From positions 137,469,632-137,533,631 of the forward strand of contig OX235270.1 in NCBI GenBank assembly GCA_944472135.2: 64,000 nucleotides of DNA, read 5' to 3'. The position numbers and the translations under genes were made by a program. This document shows positions 10,399 to 20,446 of the stretch, in pieces. Source of the stretch: Trichobilharzia regenti. Lineage: Eukaryota > Platyhelminthes > Trematoda > Strigeidida > Schistosomatidae. Within the stretch, counting starts at the first letter, position 1, and the number at the start of each line of letters is the position of its first letter. A model generated the notes under the pieces. It ran no database searches and was not told where the DNA came from. It saw only the letters and a list, made by a program, of their open reading frames with translations.

Positions 10399-10512
10399 AA
10401 TCCCAATCAATAGAAAACGGTCAATACATATGTAAAGATGGTTGTTCACCAGGAGACGTAATTGTATCATCATTCATGGAGGTTTTAAGTCATTTGACTT
10501 TATGCTAAATAC

Positions 10513-10525
10513 TGCGCTGAAGATG
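10513..10525 (+). ncRNA. 5' part of a PLE hammerhead-ribozyme-like motif, split by Gypsy-1 (copy 1)
   Basis: TGCG (helix I strand, 10513-10516) is followed by CTGAAGA (10517-10523), which fits the hammerhead CUGANGA box. The Gypsy-1 target-site copy GATG (10522-10525) ends here. The remaining half is at 16099-16131; see there for the fold. Confidence 0.6.
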
Positions 10526-11006
10526 TGTTGAGTACGTAACAATGTGATTGTACACTTTTTGGTTACTTGTATAAATTCGAGATATTGTACATAATTTTTG
10601 TTTAAAACGCTTCTTGTTGAAATATACATAACTTCCGTGTACAATTGAAAAATACACTCTGCTGTTGGAGACTTCGTCTTCTCCCTGGTCACTTCTGCTT
10701 ACTTGCTCCACTCACACCGTGTTGTATACTTCGGATTTATTGTAGGAGCCTACTACTCTCAACCGAAGACATTTCTACAACCGGAACAAAAAAAAAACAG
10801 CAGACGCAGTCCAAACAATTAACGTGCCCGTGGATTATATAATTAATTTGTAGCCGAGGACTTAGACGTTATCTACAAGTAATCCTTTTTGTTGCTATAA
10901 CTCGTCACTGTATTTTTGGTAATATATTGTGATTTAACACTCCACTGACTTGGATTATTACTTTTATACTTGGAATGTTAGTGAACTCTAATATTAGTCC
11001 CCTACA
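10526..11006 (+). repeat. Gypsy-1 5' LTR (copy 1)
   Basis: 481 bp, TGTTGAG...CCCTACA. It differs from the 3' LTR by a cluster at about 10787-10799 (an A-run here) and a G/T at about 10870. It should contain the element's promoter; no reliable TATA box was assigned. Confidence 0.93.
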
Positions 11007-11013
11007 AATTAAT

Positions 11014-11023
11014 TGGTGAGCCC
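11014..11023 (+). other. Primer-binding site of Gypsy-1
   Basis: TGGTGAGCCC lies 7 bp after the 5' LTR. It complements a tRNA 3' end GGGCUCACCA. CsRn1-group elements are reported to use tRNA-Trp, but the tRNA was not checked here. The same ten bases follow the Gypsy-2 5' LTR at 17800. Confidence 0.75.
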
Positions 11024-11145
11024 GATAAGAACACGGATTATTTTGGCATATTCATATTCTTATTTTTGCTATTTTTATATTCATTGTGATTTTGTGTGTG
11101 GTTTATATTTGTATCCTAATTTGCACCAATAACCTCATATTTATA

Positions 11146-12033
11146 ATGTCATCACCTCAGTCCGGTACATCAAACGAGCAGACAACTAATAGCGAGACAA
11201 ATGCCACAATAAATGCCATCACTGATTTTCGTTTACCCCAATACGGTTTCGCAGAACCAAGGATTTGGTTTGCGGTAATTGAACCGTTGCTAGAAGCACG
11301 GGGCATTAAGTCCCAAATAGCCAAATATGGTATGGTGCTGGCAGAACTCCCTCCGTCAGTATTGACAGAAATCAGCGATTTCATCGAAGATCCTCCGACG
11401 GAACATCAATTTGATAAACTTAAAGCCCTCCTCATACAACGTACCAGTTTGTCGGATGAGAAAAGAATCCAACAATTGCTCACAGGCTGTGAACTAGGCC
11501 CACGTAAACCATCCCAGCTGCTCAGGCACATGCGCCAGTTAATCGGACATCATAAAGTAGACGAGGTAGTGCTGAAACAGATGTGGTTGCAACGTTTACC
11601 TAGAAATGTCCAGCAAATTTTAATCATCTCAGGAAAGTCGTATGACTTAGACCAACTAAGTGACATGGCAGATAGTATTTTGGATGTTTTATCCGATAAC
11701 ACCATAAGTCACGTAGCATCTGATAGTGCCACACCGTGTCATTCCACACCCACGGCAGACACACCGATACTCGCCGCCATTGCAGACTTAGCGGCAAGGA
11801 TTGACAAGTTGGAAACTAATAAGTCTGATCGACAAGTCCGGAGACGGAGTTCACAAAGAAGGTCACCATCACGACGACGATCCTTCTCACGACAGCGTTC
11901 TTACACGTCTTCTCGGGATAGCAATATATGCTGGTATCACTGGAAGTTTGGACGTCATGCCCTGAAATGTGTAAAACCGTGCAGCTTTAGCGAAGCCAAC
12001 CAGGCTCAGGGAAACGCCTCAGCCAGACAGTGA
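11146..12033 (+). CDS. Gag polyprotein of Gypsy-1 (copy 1)
   Basis: The ATG at 11146 (MSSPQSG) is preferred over the upstream in-frame ATG at 11086, whose extra residues are hydrophobic and lie in the leader. The product of about 295 residues has a capsid-like region with FRLPQYGFAEPRIWF near residue 30, a QLLRHMRQLIG segment typical of CsRn1-type Gag, an Arg/Ser-rich nucleic-acid-binding stretch (RRSSQRRSPSRRRSFS) and a terminal finger CWYHWKFGRHALKCVKPC. The gag stop TGA (12031-12033) overlaps the ATG of the protease frame (TGATG), so the downstream frame is reached by reinitiation or by a -1 shift. Copy 2 differs by His to Asn in the LIGxHK segment. Confidence 0.92.
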   Translation: MSSPQSGTSNEQTTNSETNATINAITDFRLPQYGFAEPRIWFAVIEPLLEARGIKSQIAKYGMVLAELPPSVLTEISDFIEDPPTEHQFDKLKALLIQRTSLSDEKRIQQLLTGCELGPRKPSQLLRHMRQLIGHHKVDEVVLKQMWLQRLPRNVQQILIISGKSYDLDQLSDMADSILDVLSDNTISHVASDSATPCHSTPTADTPILAAIADLAARIDKLETNKSDRQVRRRSSQRRSPSRRRSFSRQRSYTSSRDSNICWYHWKFGRHALKCVKPCSFSEANQAQGNASARQ

Positions 12034-12632
12034 TGGCGACAGCTGTTACTGGCAAGCAAACAAGTCGCCTCTTCTATGTGAAGGATAAAACTTCAGACAC
12101 TTTATTCCTGGTAGACACGGGAGCAGAAGTTAGCGTAATCCCTCCTTCACTATCCAGGCGATCTACACGGACACCCGGAAAACTGTCTCTCCGGGCAGCT
12201 AACCACACAAGCATACAGACGTATGGAGAGCAATCCCTCATAGTGGATCTAGGTTTACGTCGGCGTTTCACATGGATTTTCATAGTAGCCGACGTCAGTC
12301 ACGCCATCCTCGGAGCAGATTTCTTGAGTAATTTCAACCTGTTAGTTGACGTCAACAATAAAAAACTGATTGATAACAACACCCATCTAAAGATCCATGG
12401 AATTATCTCCAGCTATTCTGTCTATAATATCAGTATTGAAAGACCAGCAGATTGCCCTTTTTCCTCCCTACTTCACCGTTTCCCTAAAATTCTTAAGCCG
12501 TCGTACAACATCGAGGACGTCCCTCACACAGTTACTCACAAGATAGTTACTACGGGTCAACCAGTTCGTGCTCGTCCCGTAGATTACCCCCGGACAAATT
12601 GGCAGCAGCCAAGGCAGAATTTGAACACATGA
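12033..12632 (+). CDS. Protease region of Gypsy-1 pol (copy 1)
   Basis: The frame starts at the ATG overlapping the gag stop. It carries the retropepsin active site [13 protein letters not shown] (about residue 30) and ILGADFL (about residue 92), as in Ty3/gypsy proteases. Family members continue in one frame into reverse transcriptase; here the frame runs past a CCC run near 12578 into non-homologous sequence and stops at 12632. The homologous sequence resumes in the -1 frame as the RT reading frame. Either one base was lost or a -1 shift occurs at the CCC run. The same state in copy 2 means it is not an isolated read error, unless both copies share the error. Confidence 0.88.
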   Translation: MATAVTGKQTSRLFYVKDKTSDTLFLVDTGAEVSVIPPSLSRRSTRTPGKLSLRAANHTSIQTYGEQSLIVDLGLRRRFTWIFIVADVSHAILGADFLSNFNLLVDVNNKKLIDNNTHLKIHGIISSYSVYNISIERPADCPFSSLLHRFPKILKPSYNIEDVPHTVTHKIVTTGQPVRARPVDYPRTNWQQPRQNLNT

Positions 12633-15142
12633 TGCAGCTCGGCATCATCAGACCCTCCAATAGTCCTTGGTCTTCGCCCTTACACATGGTGCCTAAAGCT
12701 GATCATGATTGGAGGCCATGTGGGGATTACCGACATTTAAACAATGCCACAGTTCCCGACCGTTATCCTATTCCTCATCTTCATGATTTCTCCCTGACAT
12801 TACACGGAAAAACCATTTTTTCTAAAGTAGACTTGGTCAGGGCCTATCACCAAATACCAGTTGCCCAAGAGGATATCGAAAAAACGGCCATCATCACACC
12901 TTTCGGTTTGTTTGAATTTCTCCGCATGCCATTTGGCCTAAAGAACGCAGCACAATCCTTCCAACGTTTCATGGATCAGGTCACACAAGGTTTGGACTTT
13001 GTATTTGTATATATCGATGACGTTTTAATTGCTAGCTCGTCGCCCGAAGAACATACTGATCACCTCACCATCTTATTTCAACGATTTGAGCAATATGGAG
13101 TCGTCATTAACCCCAAAAAGTGCATATTCGGTGTCTCCTCTATACAGTTTCTGGGACACCACATAACCGCGAATGGTATTACGCCTACGGAGGAAAAGAT
13201 AGAGTCCATCAAAAACTTCCCCGAACCAGATTCACTCAAGAAGGTCAGACGTTTTTTGGGGATGTTTAATTTCTATCGGCGTTTCATTCCTTCGTGTGCC
13301 TCCATCGTCCAGCCGTTAACCGACCTCCTTAAAAATGATCCTAAAAAGTTTCAGTGGTCAGCTGAAGCACACGAATCATTTTGCAACGCAAAAGATGCCT
13401 TATCCAGAGTCACTATGCTATCCCATATCAACCCCGAAGCGTCGCTTATTTTGTGCACAGATGCCTCCCAAGTAGCTGTAGGGGCAGTATTACAACAAAA
13501 GATGAAGGGCGAAGTCACCCCACTCGCATTCTTTTCTAAGAAGTTGGAACCGGCTCAGACACGATACAGCACTTTTGGGAGAGAATTGCTGGCCATATAT
13601 CTTGCAGTGAAGCATTTCAGTTACTTACTACAGGGCCGGCATTTCACTATTTTTACTGACCACAAGCCCCTGTGTCATGCTTTCACTACTTCACTTGATA
13701 AACACTCCCCTAGAGAAGCCAGACAGTTGGATTATATCTCCCAATTTTCAACCGACATTCAGTACATCAAAGGGGATGCGAACGTGGTAGCCGATTCTCT
13801 TTCAAGAAGTGACATTAACCAGCTCCAAACGTCGGTAGACATCAGTCTTGATCGTATGGCTCAATTACAAAAAGATGACGTTGAACTCCAAACCTGCCGC
13901 AGAAACTCTTCCTTACAGCTCAAAGATGTGCCTATCCCCTTATCAGATGCAACCATAGTCTGCGATGTATCTACCGGCACTAATCGTCCATTTGTCCCTC
14001 TCAGTTGCCGAAAAGCATTGTTCGAACATTTACATTCGCTTTCTCACCCTGGAGTACGCGCCACGGTCAGACTGATCAGCGAACGCTTCGTGTGGCCTAA
14101 AATGAACTCTGACATTCGGAGATGGGCACGAGAATGTATCCAATGCCAATGCTCCAAAGTACACCGCCACACTATTACAACCCCGAAGACGTTTGAATTA
14201 CCCGAAAGGAGATTTCAGCATATCCATATAGATATCGTGGGACCATTGCCAACATCAAGGGGATATACACATATCCTGACAGCGATTGATAGATTTACTC
14301 GTTGGGCTATTGCATGCCCCTTAAACGACATATCTGCTGAAAACGTTGCTTTAGTTTTTCTCGACCGTTGGGTGTCAAACTACGGTGTACCAACTACTAT
14401 TACATCCGACCGCGGTCCTCAATTCCAATCGACACTCTTTCGCGAACTGACGAGACTTCTGGGAGTGAAACATATCTCCACAACAGCCTATCATCCGGCA
14501 GCGAATGGTCTAGTGGAAAGATTCCACAGACAACTGAAAAGCTCCCTGATGGCGCAGAATGATACATCTAAGTGGAGTGAATACTTACCTTTGATTTTAC
14601 TTGGTATCCGTTCTACTATCAAAGAAGATTTAGGATGTACACCGGCTCAACTTGTCTATGGCACCAACCTAACCTTGCCTGGACAGCTAGTCCCCTCAGC
14701 CGATTCCACAGACGTGAACATTGCCGACTTCACTAACCGATTAACTAGACAAATGCTTCAACTTCAACCAACAGCACCTCGACAATCTCCCCGAAGAGAT
14801 CAGATCAACAAACATCTACAAACTTGCAAATTCGTCTTCATTCGAGTCGACGCCATCAGAAAAGGATTGCAACCTCCATACGAAGGACCCTTTCAAGTTA
14901 TTAAACGTTCAGACAAACACTTTACAGTGAACAAGAATGGAAGACGAGAGACTGTTTCAATTGATCGAATCAAACCCGCATACACCGACAACGACTTCGA
15001 ATCTACATCGGCAGCTGCGCAATCAAATAATCAAACATCCGAATTCCCTCCACCGGCACCAAGTCTTATCCTCCCTCCATATCACACACGTAGTGGTCGG
15101 CAAATCAGTAAACCGGCTCGCTACGTTCATTTTGAGGACTAA
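12599..15142 (+). CDS. Reverse transcriptase, RNase H and integrase of Gypsy-1 pol (copy 1)
   Basis: 847 codons in the open frame; the true domain begins slightly upstream, around 12578. RT motifs: [27 protein letters not shown], and the catalytic YIDD at residue 138-141 (about 13010-13021). RNase [23 protein letters not shown] and ADSLSR. Integrase: an HHCC zinc site (HLHSLSHPG ... CIQCQC), then the DDE triad in [17 protein letters not shown] and NGLVERFHR. The C-terminus has a Gly-Pro-Phe segment ([10 protein letters not shown]) as in gypsy integrases, then a basic tail with [12 protein letters not shown]. All catalytic residues are present. Copy 2 has Glu to Lys in KTFELPERR. Confidence 0.95.
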   Translation: MAAAKAEFEHMMQLGIIRPSNSPWSSPLHMVPKADHDWRPCGDYRHLNNATVPDRYPIPHLHDFSLTLHGKTIFSKVDLVRAYHQIPVAQEDIEKTAIITPFGLFEFLRMPFGLKNAAQSFQRFMDQVTQGLDFVFVYIDDVLIASSSPEEHTDHLTILFQRFEQYGVVINPKKCIFGVSSIQFLGHHITANGITPTEEKIESIKNFPEPDSLKKVRRFLGMFNFYRRFIPSCASIVQPLTDLLKNDPKKFQWSAEAHESFCNAKDALSRVTMLSHINPEASLILCTDASQVAVGAVLQQKMKGEVTPLAFFSKKLEPAQTRYSTFGRELLAIYLAVKHFSYLLQGRHFTIFTDHKPLCHAFTTSLDKHSPREARQLDYISQFSTDIQYIKGDANVVADSLSRSDINQLQTSVDISLDRMAQLQKDDVELQTCRRNSSLQLKDVPIPLSDATIVCDVSTGTNRPFVPLSCRKALFEHLHSLSHPGVRATVRLISERFVWPKMNSDIRRWARECIQCQCSKVHRHTITTPKTFELPERRFQHIHIDIVGPLPTSRGYTHILTAIDRFTRWAIACPLNDISAENVALVFLDRWVSNYGVPTTITSDRGPQFQSTLFRELTRLLGVKHISTTAYHPAANGLVERFHRQLKSSLMAQNDTSKWSEYLPLILLGIRSTIKEDLGCTPAQLVYGTNLTLPGQLVPSADSTDVNIADFTNRLTRQMLQLQPTAPRQSPRRDQINKHLQTCKFVFIRVDAIRKGLQPPYEGPFQVIKRSDKHFTVNKNGRRETVSIDRIKPAYTDNDFESTSAAAQSNNQTSEFPPPAPSLILPPYHTRSGRQISKPARYVHFED

Positions 15143-15617
15143 CAAAAGAAAAATAATTAAAAATTATTATTATCTTTTTCGTTTAGACATTATCATCATG
15201 ACCGTTAGTATTTCGTCGTAAACTTTGATGTTACTATCACTATTATTTATTTATATGTACCTCACCTAAAAAACAGGTATTGTCCTTTCCAAAAACTATT
15301 GATCTTTAATCCATATTTTTTTTAATGTTTCTTTCCCCTCCTTAATTACTGTGTATTTACATATTTTTCTTTATACATTAAAAATCTATGTTCATGGTTA
15401 GTGCAAATTTAAGTGACATGACTTTCTATTTCAATTTTTATTGCTGAACTCATTGTATATGCTTTCAGACTTTACATGATTCACATACCTTCTCGCGTTT
15501 ATGCATGTTGTAATATATCCCTATTTTTATCCAAAAGTTGCTATTACTATTATTATTTACTTCATAGTTTTACTTATCATTTTCCGGTTGTCTCTCCGGA
15601 CCTCTAGGGGGGAGCCG
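15143..15617 (+). other. Gypsy-1 3' untranslated region and polypurine tract
   Basis: AT-rich stretch of about 460 bp with no open frame of note. It ends in TAGGGGGGAGCCG (15605-15617), the purine-rich primer for plus-strand synthesis, directly before the 3' LTR. Confidence 0.85.
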
Positions 15618-16098
15618 TGTTGAGTACGTAACAATGTGATTGTACACTTTTTGGTTACTTGTATAAATTCGAGATATTGTACATAATTTTTGTTTAAAAC
15701 GCTTCTTGTTGAAATATACATAACTTCCGTGTACAATTGAAAAATACACTCTGCTGTTGGAGACTTCGTCTTCTCCCTGGTCACTTCTGCTTACTTGCTC
15801 CACTCACACCGTGTTGTATACTTCGGATTTATTGTAGGAGCCTACTACTCTCAACCGAAGACATTTCTACAACCGGAACACCAAACTAACAGCAGACGCA
15901 GTCCAAACAATTAACGTGCCCGTGGATTATATAATTAATTTGTAGCCGAGGACTTAGACTTTATCTACAAGTAATCCTTTTTGTTGCTATAACTCGTCAC
16001 TGTATTTTTGGTAATATATTGTGATTTAACACTCCACTGACTTGGATTATTACTTTTATACTTGGAATGTTAGTGAACTCTAATATTAGTCCCCTACA
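15618..16098 (+). repeat. Gypsy-1 3' LTR (copy 1)
   Basis: 481 bp, TGTTGAG...CCCTACA, followed by the target-site copy GATG. It differs from the 5' LTR at the cluster aligned to 10787-10799. Confidence 0.93.
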
Positions 16099-16131
16099 GA
16101 TGTCGTCCAGAAAGACGGCGAAAGCTCCGCA
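16099..16131 (+). ncRNA. 3' part of the PLE hammerhead-ribozyme-like motif, split by Gypsy-1 (copy 1)
   Basis: Read across the Gypsy-1 insertion with one GATG removed, the PLE tail gives TGCG, CTGAAGA, a single T, stem GTCGTC (16102-16107), loop CAGAAA, stem GACGGC (16114-16119), GAAA (16120-16123), GCTC and CGCA (16128-16131). The two stem II strands pair over 6 bp with one G-U. TGCG and CGCA pair over 4 bp as helix I. AGCU can form the minimal self-complementary helix III, with CUC as the NUH cleavage triplet. This matches the minimal hammerheads reported for PLEs. The extra T before stem II is unusual. The 5573-bp insertion must abolish folding. Confidence 0.6.
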
Positions 16132-17146
16132 ACTAAACCAGCCAGCTCAGAAAACACTATTAATTGCAAATACATGTTGTGTGGAATTGATTAGATATTT
16201 GAATAAAAATCAATATAAGATAAAGTACATTCATAAGTTATATTAGTGTTATCAATCATGATGTACTTTATCATACTGAATTTGTCACCTTCCGAATTTA
16301 GTATATTTCTACCTTCTCTCTTTTTTCATACATATAATTGACATTTTTATTTACATATATATCCTATCGGATTAATTCTTTATAATGTTCAGTGATATTT
16401 AATATACGGGCTATGGGATAGTGCAACTATTCATTTCGCCACTTGCCATAAAAGGTTAATAAACGTTTCTCATGAATTTCATTAATAAAGTTTTACCTAT
16501 TAATCTCATTTGTATTTTGTATTCTACTCTCACATATAGGAGCTCGGCGGTTATTGTTAGAACTCTGTTGATAAGGAATTAGTAAAGACAATGTTGACAA
16601 GGAACACTGGTAATTCCGATAAAATAAGTATTATAAACTATCAAGGGTTGGTTTGCAGTGATTTAATTGGACACAGGTTTGATCACGAGTTGCATTAGTT
16701 AGAGAACCATTGAAAAACTTTTGAGTGCTGGACAGTTGTTTCGTTCTAATCTGAGACTTTTCGGCAGTGCGCACCCACTAGGGTTCAGACACAGGAGTTT
16801 CCGGTTACAAAGCGAGCTCGAAAACCATTATAAAGTGGACAGATGATAAGTGTCTTAGTGTGTTGTAACTAGAGTTTTATAGAAAACTAGAGGGAATAAA
16901 GCCTACATCAGTTTGTGGCAACAAACAGTGCGCTGAAATCAGTGGTCCATAGCTTCAATGTGAGACGAAATTTGGTTTTGGCTTTCAAGGGTGAAGATAT
17001 TCTGTCGAGTTCATCCATTTAGCACTCAGTCACACTAACCTAAGTTGTTTCTTAATAACGCCTTGATAGCTTAGGTGGTTTTACCGCTATGATTCCAAAA
17101 AGTGACTCTCATTTAGGAAAGTTCATTGAACTTCTCCTATTTCTTG
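16132..17146. other. Non-coding stretch after the PLE tail
   Basis: No gene is recognised. A small inverted repeat, ATAAAGTACAT / ATGTACTTTAT, sits within about 16219-16273. The first tens of bases are PLE 3' tail (AACTAAACCAGCCAGCTCAG). Confidence 0.45.
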
Positions 17147-17488
17147 TTAATTGTTTTTCATTTGATGTAAAACTGTAATGGATAAATGCAGCAACAACTC
17201 CTTAACCACGAATTCTTCAAAGTAGTAAATAAGATGCAGTTCACAGCCAGTTTCCTCACTACTAATTATAGTAGTGGATGACTGATGGCGCATTATAGGG
17301 TCTTGCTCTTTGTCATCAGATATATCACAAGATGAAAAGCATTGCTTATTGTTAGGTATTTCGAACATAGTTCGCTGCTGATTAACAATCAAGGGTTGAC
17401 TACACAAATTCAAGATCTGATCTGAATTTTCCAGGTCGTTATTTCTTTCTTGTAATGGAACTAGGATTTCGATAGAAGTTGATTCTAA
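17147..17488 (-). CDS. Open frame of unknown origin next to the Gypsy-2 LTR, possible broken exon (copy 1)
   Basis: An uninterrupted minus-strand frame of 114 codons (STSIEILVPLQERNN... to MKNN stop) lies between the Gypsy-2 5' LTR and 17147. The formal frame continues 16 codons into the LTR, which is not meaningful. Composition is hydrophilic (SSCDISDDKEQD, SSEETG) and less AT-biased than the surroundings, which suggests a real exon cut by the LTR insertion. No splice site is strong and no family is recognised. It may also be chance. Confidence 0.25.
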   Translation of the reverse strand, partial: LESTSIEILVPLQERNNDLENSDQILNLCSQPLIVNQQRTMFEIPNNKQCFSSCDISDDKEQDPIMRHQSSTTIISSEETGCELHLIYYFEEFVVKELLLHLSITVLHQMKNN

Positions 17489-17797
17489 TGTAACGGTAAA
17501 TAATTCCCCAAAACTATTGACCACAGCAATCATCACTCAAAATTGGATGCTGACCACCACTGTTTAAGTCGAATTGTTTAGCTGAAGGCTTTCGGTCAAG
17601 CATCCCCGCCATTTGGTACCCCGTCGTGTCACGTGCACGGTCATTAGCCAGCTAAGCGTTCGTCTGACGGCTTGTTTCGGTCCCGAAATAGATCACGTAG
17701 TTTGGACGATCAAATATTGGCTTTTGCTTTGTTTTTTGTACGCGAGAATAAATAAGTTAGAAGTTGCTGTGTAAGATAGTTCCGTCAACCTCTGAAC
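17489..17797 (+). repeat. Gypsy-2 5' LTR (copy 1)
   Basis: Starts TGTAACGGTAAATAATTCCCC and ends near CAACCTCTGA, 2 bp before the primer-binding site. It aligns with the 3' LTR at 56105-56453 and the solo LTR at 7629-7979. It differs from the 3' LTR at many sites and lacks a segment of about 44 bp near its end, so the element is old. The exact 3' end is uncertain by a few bases. Confidence 0.85.
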
Positions 17798-17920
17798 TGG
17801 TGAGCCCAACCGCGAACTTCATCTACGACGAATACGCAGATAATCCCGGTGAGTTCGTTCCATTTTGTATTTGTTCTTGTATTATATTATATTCTTATAT
17901 TATTCGACATTATTTTCGTC

Positions 17921-18745
17921 ATGAGTGATCTTAGTCCCAGGGTCATTCGTATCCGCTCCACTCCTAAATCCATTCAACTTGTGCCATACTGGCCAGATAA
18001 TGCTGAAACGTGGTTTCAGCTAGCTGAAGCAGATTTTTGTCAGCATGGGATAATCGATCAACGTTCACAGTTACTTGCAGTTATTCACGCCCTACCGCGG
18101 GAATTCAGCAAGTACATAACATCACAGGCGTTCAGTCCCGAGGTAAGTAACTCGTACGAATTGCTCAAAGCATCCCTCCTCAGGAGAGACGTTCTCACAG
18201 ACCGACAATGTCTGGACGAATTATTTCGTAACACCGAGTTAGGAGATCAGTCAGCCGTGAGCATGTTGACAAGAATGCGAGAGGTTATTGGCTAAAGTCA
18301 GTTCGACGAAAGAATATTTAGAGAAGTCTTCTTATCCAAGCTGCCACAGTCTGTACAGACCTTACTTGTGACACTTCAGGGTGTTGTAATAGATGATTTA
18401 GCTATTTCTGATGATAAGATTCTAGAAATAACTAAACGGTCAGTTCCCGAAATATGCTCGATGACCAAGCAGACTTCGAGTAAGGATCCTACAATGATAG
18501 AGTTATGCAACTCCATCCAGCAGATGTTCAGGGCAAACATGCCTTCTAACTCCGACCGCCTTCCTAAATCCCCTCCATGGCGAAACTCACGTGGTCGATC
18601 TAAGTCCAAACCACGTTCACTGAAAAACCCGGATTGGTGCTGGTACCACAACACCTATGGCCAAGAAGCGAAGTGTTGCCGTAAGCCTTGTAACTTCGGA
18701 AATGTCTCAAAGTCTGTGGGAAACTATCCCGCCGGCACGCGTTAG
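17921..18745 (+). pseudogene. Gag of Gypsy-2 (copy 1, one in-frame stop)
   Basis: The ATG at 17921 (MSDLSPRVIRIR) opens a Gag similar in layout to Gypsy-1. It has a VPYWPDNAETWFQLAEADF block, MLTRMREVIG followed by TAA at 18293-18295, then the same frame continues to 18745. The finger CWYHNTYGQEAKCCRKPC near the end parallels the Gypsy-1 finger, although the second His position is lost. A product could only be made by readthrough of the single stop. Copy 2 is the same. Confidence 0.88.
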
Positions 18746-20446
18746 CGGCAACCGTCGTCGGTGGCACTAGCCGCCTTGATGTGATAAGCCGGACTCGATA
18801 TTTAGTCGACACAGGCGCGTAAGTCAGCATCCTTCCTGCTACAGCAGCAGATCGACCGAAGGAACCTACCTTCAACCTACAGGCTGCAAATGGAAAACCA
18901 ATCGCAACCTTTGGTAGGAAACACGTCTATCTGAACGTAGGTTTACGCAAACCTATTCGGTGGATTTTCCTTCTCGCTGACGTTACAATGCCCATCATTG
19001 GCACGGACCTACTTAATCATCATGATTTACTCGTAGACGTCCGCCGAAAACGACTGATTGACAATATTACTAGTCTGTCTATCAAAGGCATCAGCTACAT
19101 AGGCCCCAGTTTGTCACCCGTCAAGATAAAAGCAAGCCTTGATCTATCTTTTCAACCTATTGTTGACAAATATCCGGGATTTAATTGCCCGTCTAACGAC
19201 TTACCGTCCATAACCAGCAATGTTATGCACCACATCATTACCACAGGACAACCTGTGACATCTAAAGCACGACGACTGGCTCCTGACAAACTGAGAATCG
19301 CAAGGAATCAGTTTGTCCATATGCTTACCCCTGGCATTATTCGACCTTCGAATAGCCCATGGGCATCTCCACTTCATATGGTTCCGAGAAAGGATAGCAA
19401 TGATTGGCCATCCACCGGTGATTACCGGCGAGTGAATGCCAAAACAACCCCTGATTGCTTCCCGTTGCCTCATATACACGACTTAACGGCAACCTTATCT
19501 GGCACGGCTATATTCTCTAAAATCGACTTGGTTAAAGTGTATAACCATATCCCGATGGGAACAGAAGATATTCCGAAAACGGCTATCATTACACCTTTCG
19601 GACTTTTTGAATTTCTACGTATGCCATTCGGTCTCCGGAATGCAGCCCAAACATTCCAACGCTTCATTGACGAAGTATTTCGCGGTCTCGACTTTGTATA
19701 CGCATACTTAGACGACTACCTCATTGCCAGTCCAGACAAGGAAATTCACTTTAGACATTTGGACTTGGCATTTGAAAGGTTACGCCAACATGGTGTTACC
19801 ATTAATATCCAAAAGTGTCAAATCGGTGTTGACTCACTCGACTTCCTGGGTCACACTATTGACTGCAACGGCATTCACCCACTGGCTACTAAGGTCGAGG
19901 CTATAGTGAACTTTCCAGAGCCACAGATGGTGAAAAGTCTCCTCGCTTTTAACGGCTGGGTAAGTTATTATCGGCGCTTTATTCCCAACTGTGCCTCTCT
20001 GATTCAGCCATTGACAGACCTCCTTCGAGGGAATAACAAGTCCATAGAACTTGACGCGTCTGCTCGAAATGCTTTTACCCAGGTTAAAAAAGCTATTGCG
20101 AACGCTATACTTCTGATGTATCAGGATCCGACAGCGCCGTTAAGTTTCTCGGTAGATGCATCAAACACTGCGATCTGTCCAGTTCCACAACAGCTGGTTA
20201 ACAAAGAGTGGAAACCACTCGCACTTCTCCAGGCGCCTTCAATTGGTTGAAACGAGGTGCACCACATTCGACAGAGAACTTCTGGCAATGTACTGTGCTA
20301 TACGTCATTTTCGACATTCAATAGAGGGTCGTGAATTCATGATTTTTACTAATCACAAACCTCTGACGTACTCTCTGAACTCACCTCCAGATAAGTATTC
20401 ACCCAGGGAATCACGACAACTGGATTACGTTTCACAGTTTGAATCA
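18746..20446 (+). pseudogene. Protease, RT and RNase H of Gypsy-2 pol (copy 1, disrupted)
   Basis: The protease active site reads YLVDTGA followed at once by a stop (18820-18822), then VSILPATAADR. IIGTDLL follows, and an open RT frame from 18988 with [19 protein letters not shown] and catalytic YLDD near 19710. A frame break near 20228 separates SVDASNTAICPVPQQ from RRLQLVETRCTTFDRELLAMY. FTNHKPL and LDYVSQFES end the RNase H at 20446, where the CR1-like insertion begins. The reading resumes without loss at 22300 (DIRNVSGVNNTVADALSR). Confidence 0.9.

Larger units (their letters stand above)
10526..16098 (+). mobile_element. Gypsy-1: nearly intact Ty3/gypsy LTR retrotransposon, CsRn1/Boudicca-like (copy 1)
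   Basis: A 5573-bp element with 481-bp LTRs (TG..CA), primer-binding site at 11014, gag, protease and RT-RNaseH-integrase frames, and a purine-rich tract directly before the 3' LTR. GATG occurs on both sides (10522-10525 and 16099-16102) as a 4-bp target-site duplication, so the insertion is intact. The two LTRs differ at only a few positions, which implies recent insertion. The unusual Gag finger (Cys-x2-His ... Cys-x3-Cys) and the order gag-PR-RT-RH-IN place it in the CsRn1 group, to which schistosome Boudicca belongs; that placement is from family knowledge. The only obvious lesion is a one-base frame break between protease and RT. Confidence 0.93.

Noticed and set aside
10474..10842. Several open frames on both strands repeated at 15557-15803, 42397-42765 and 47480-47857
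   Set aside because: They are translations of the Gypsy-1 LTR.
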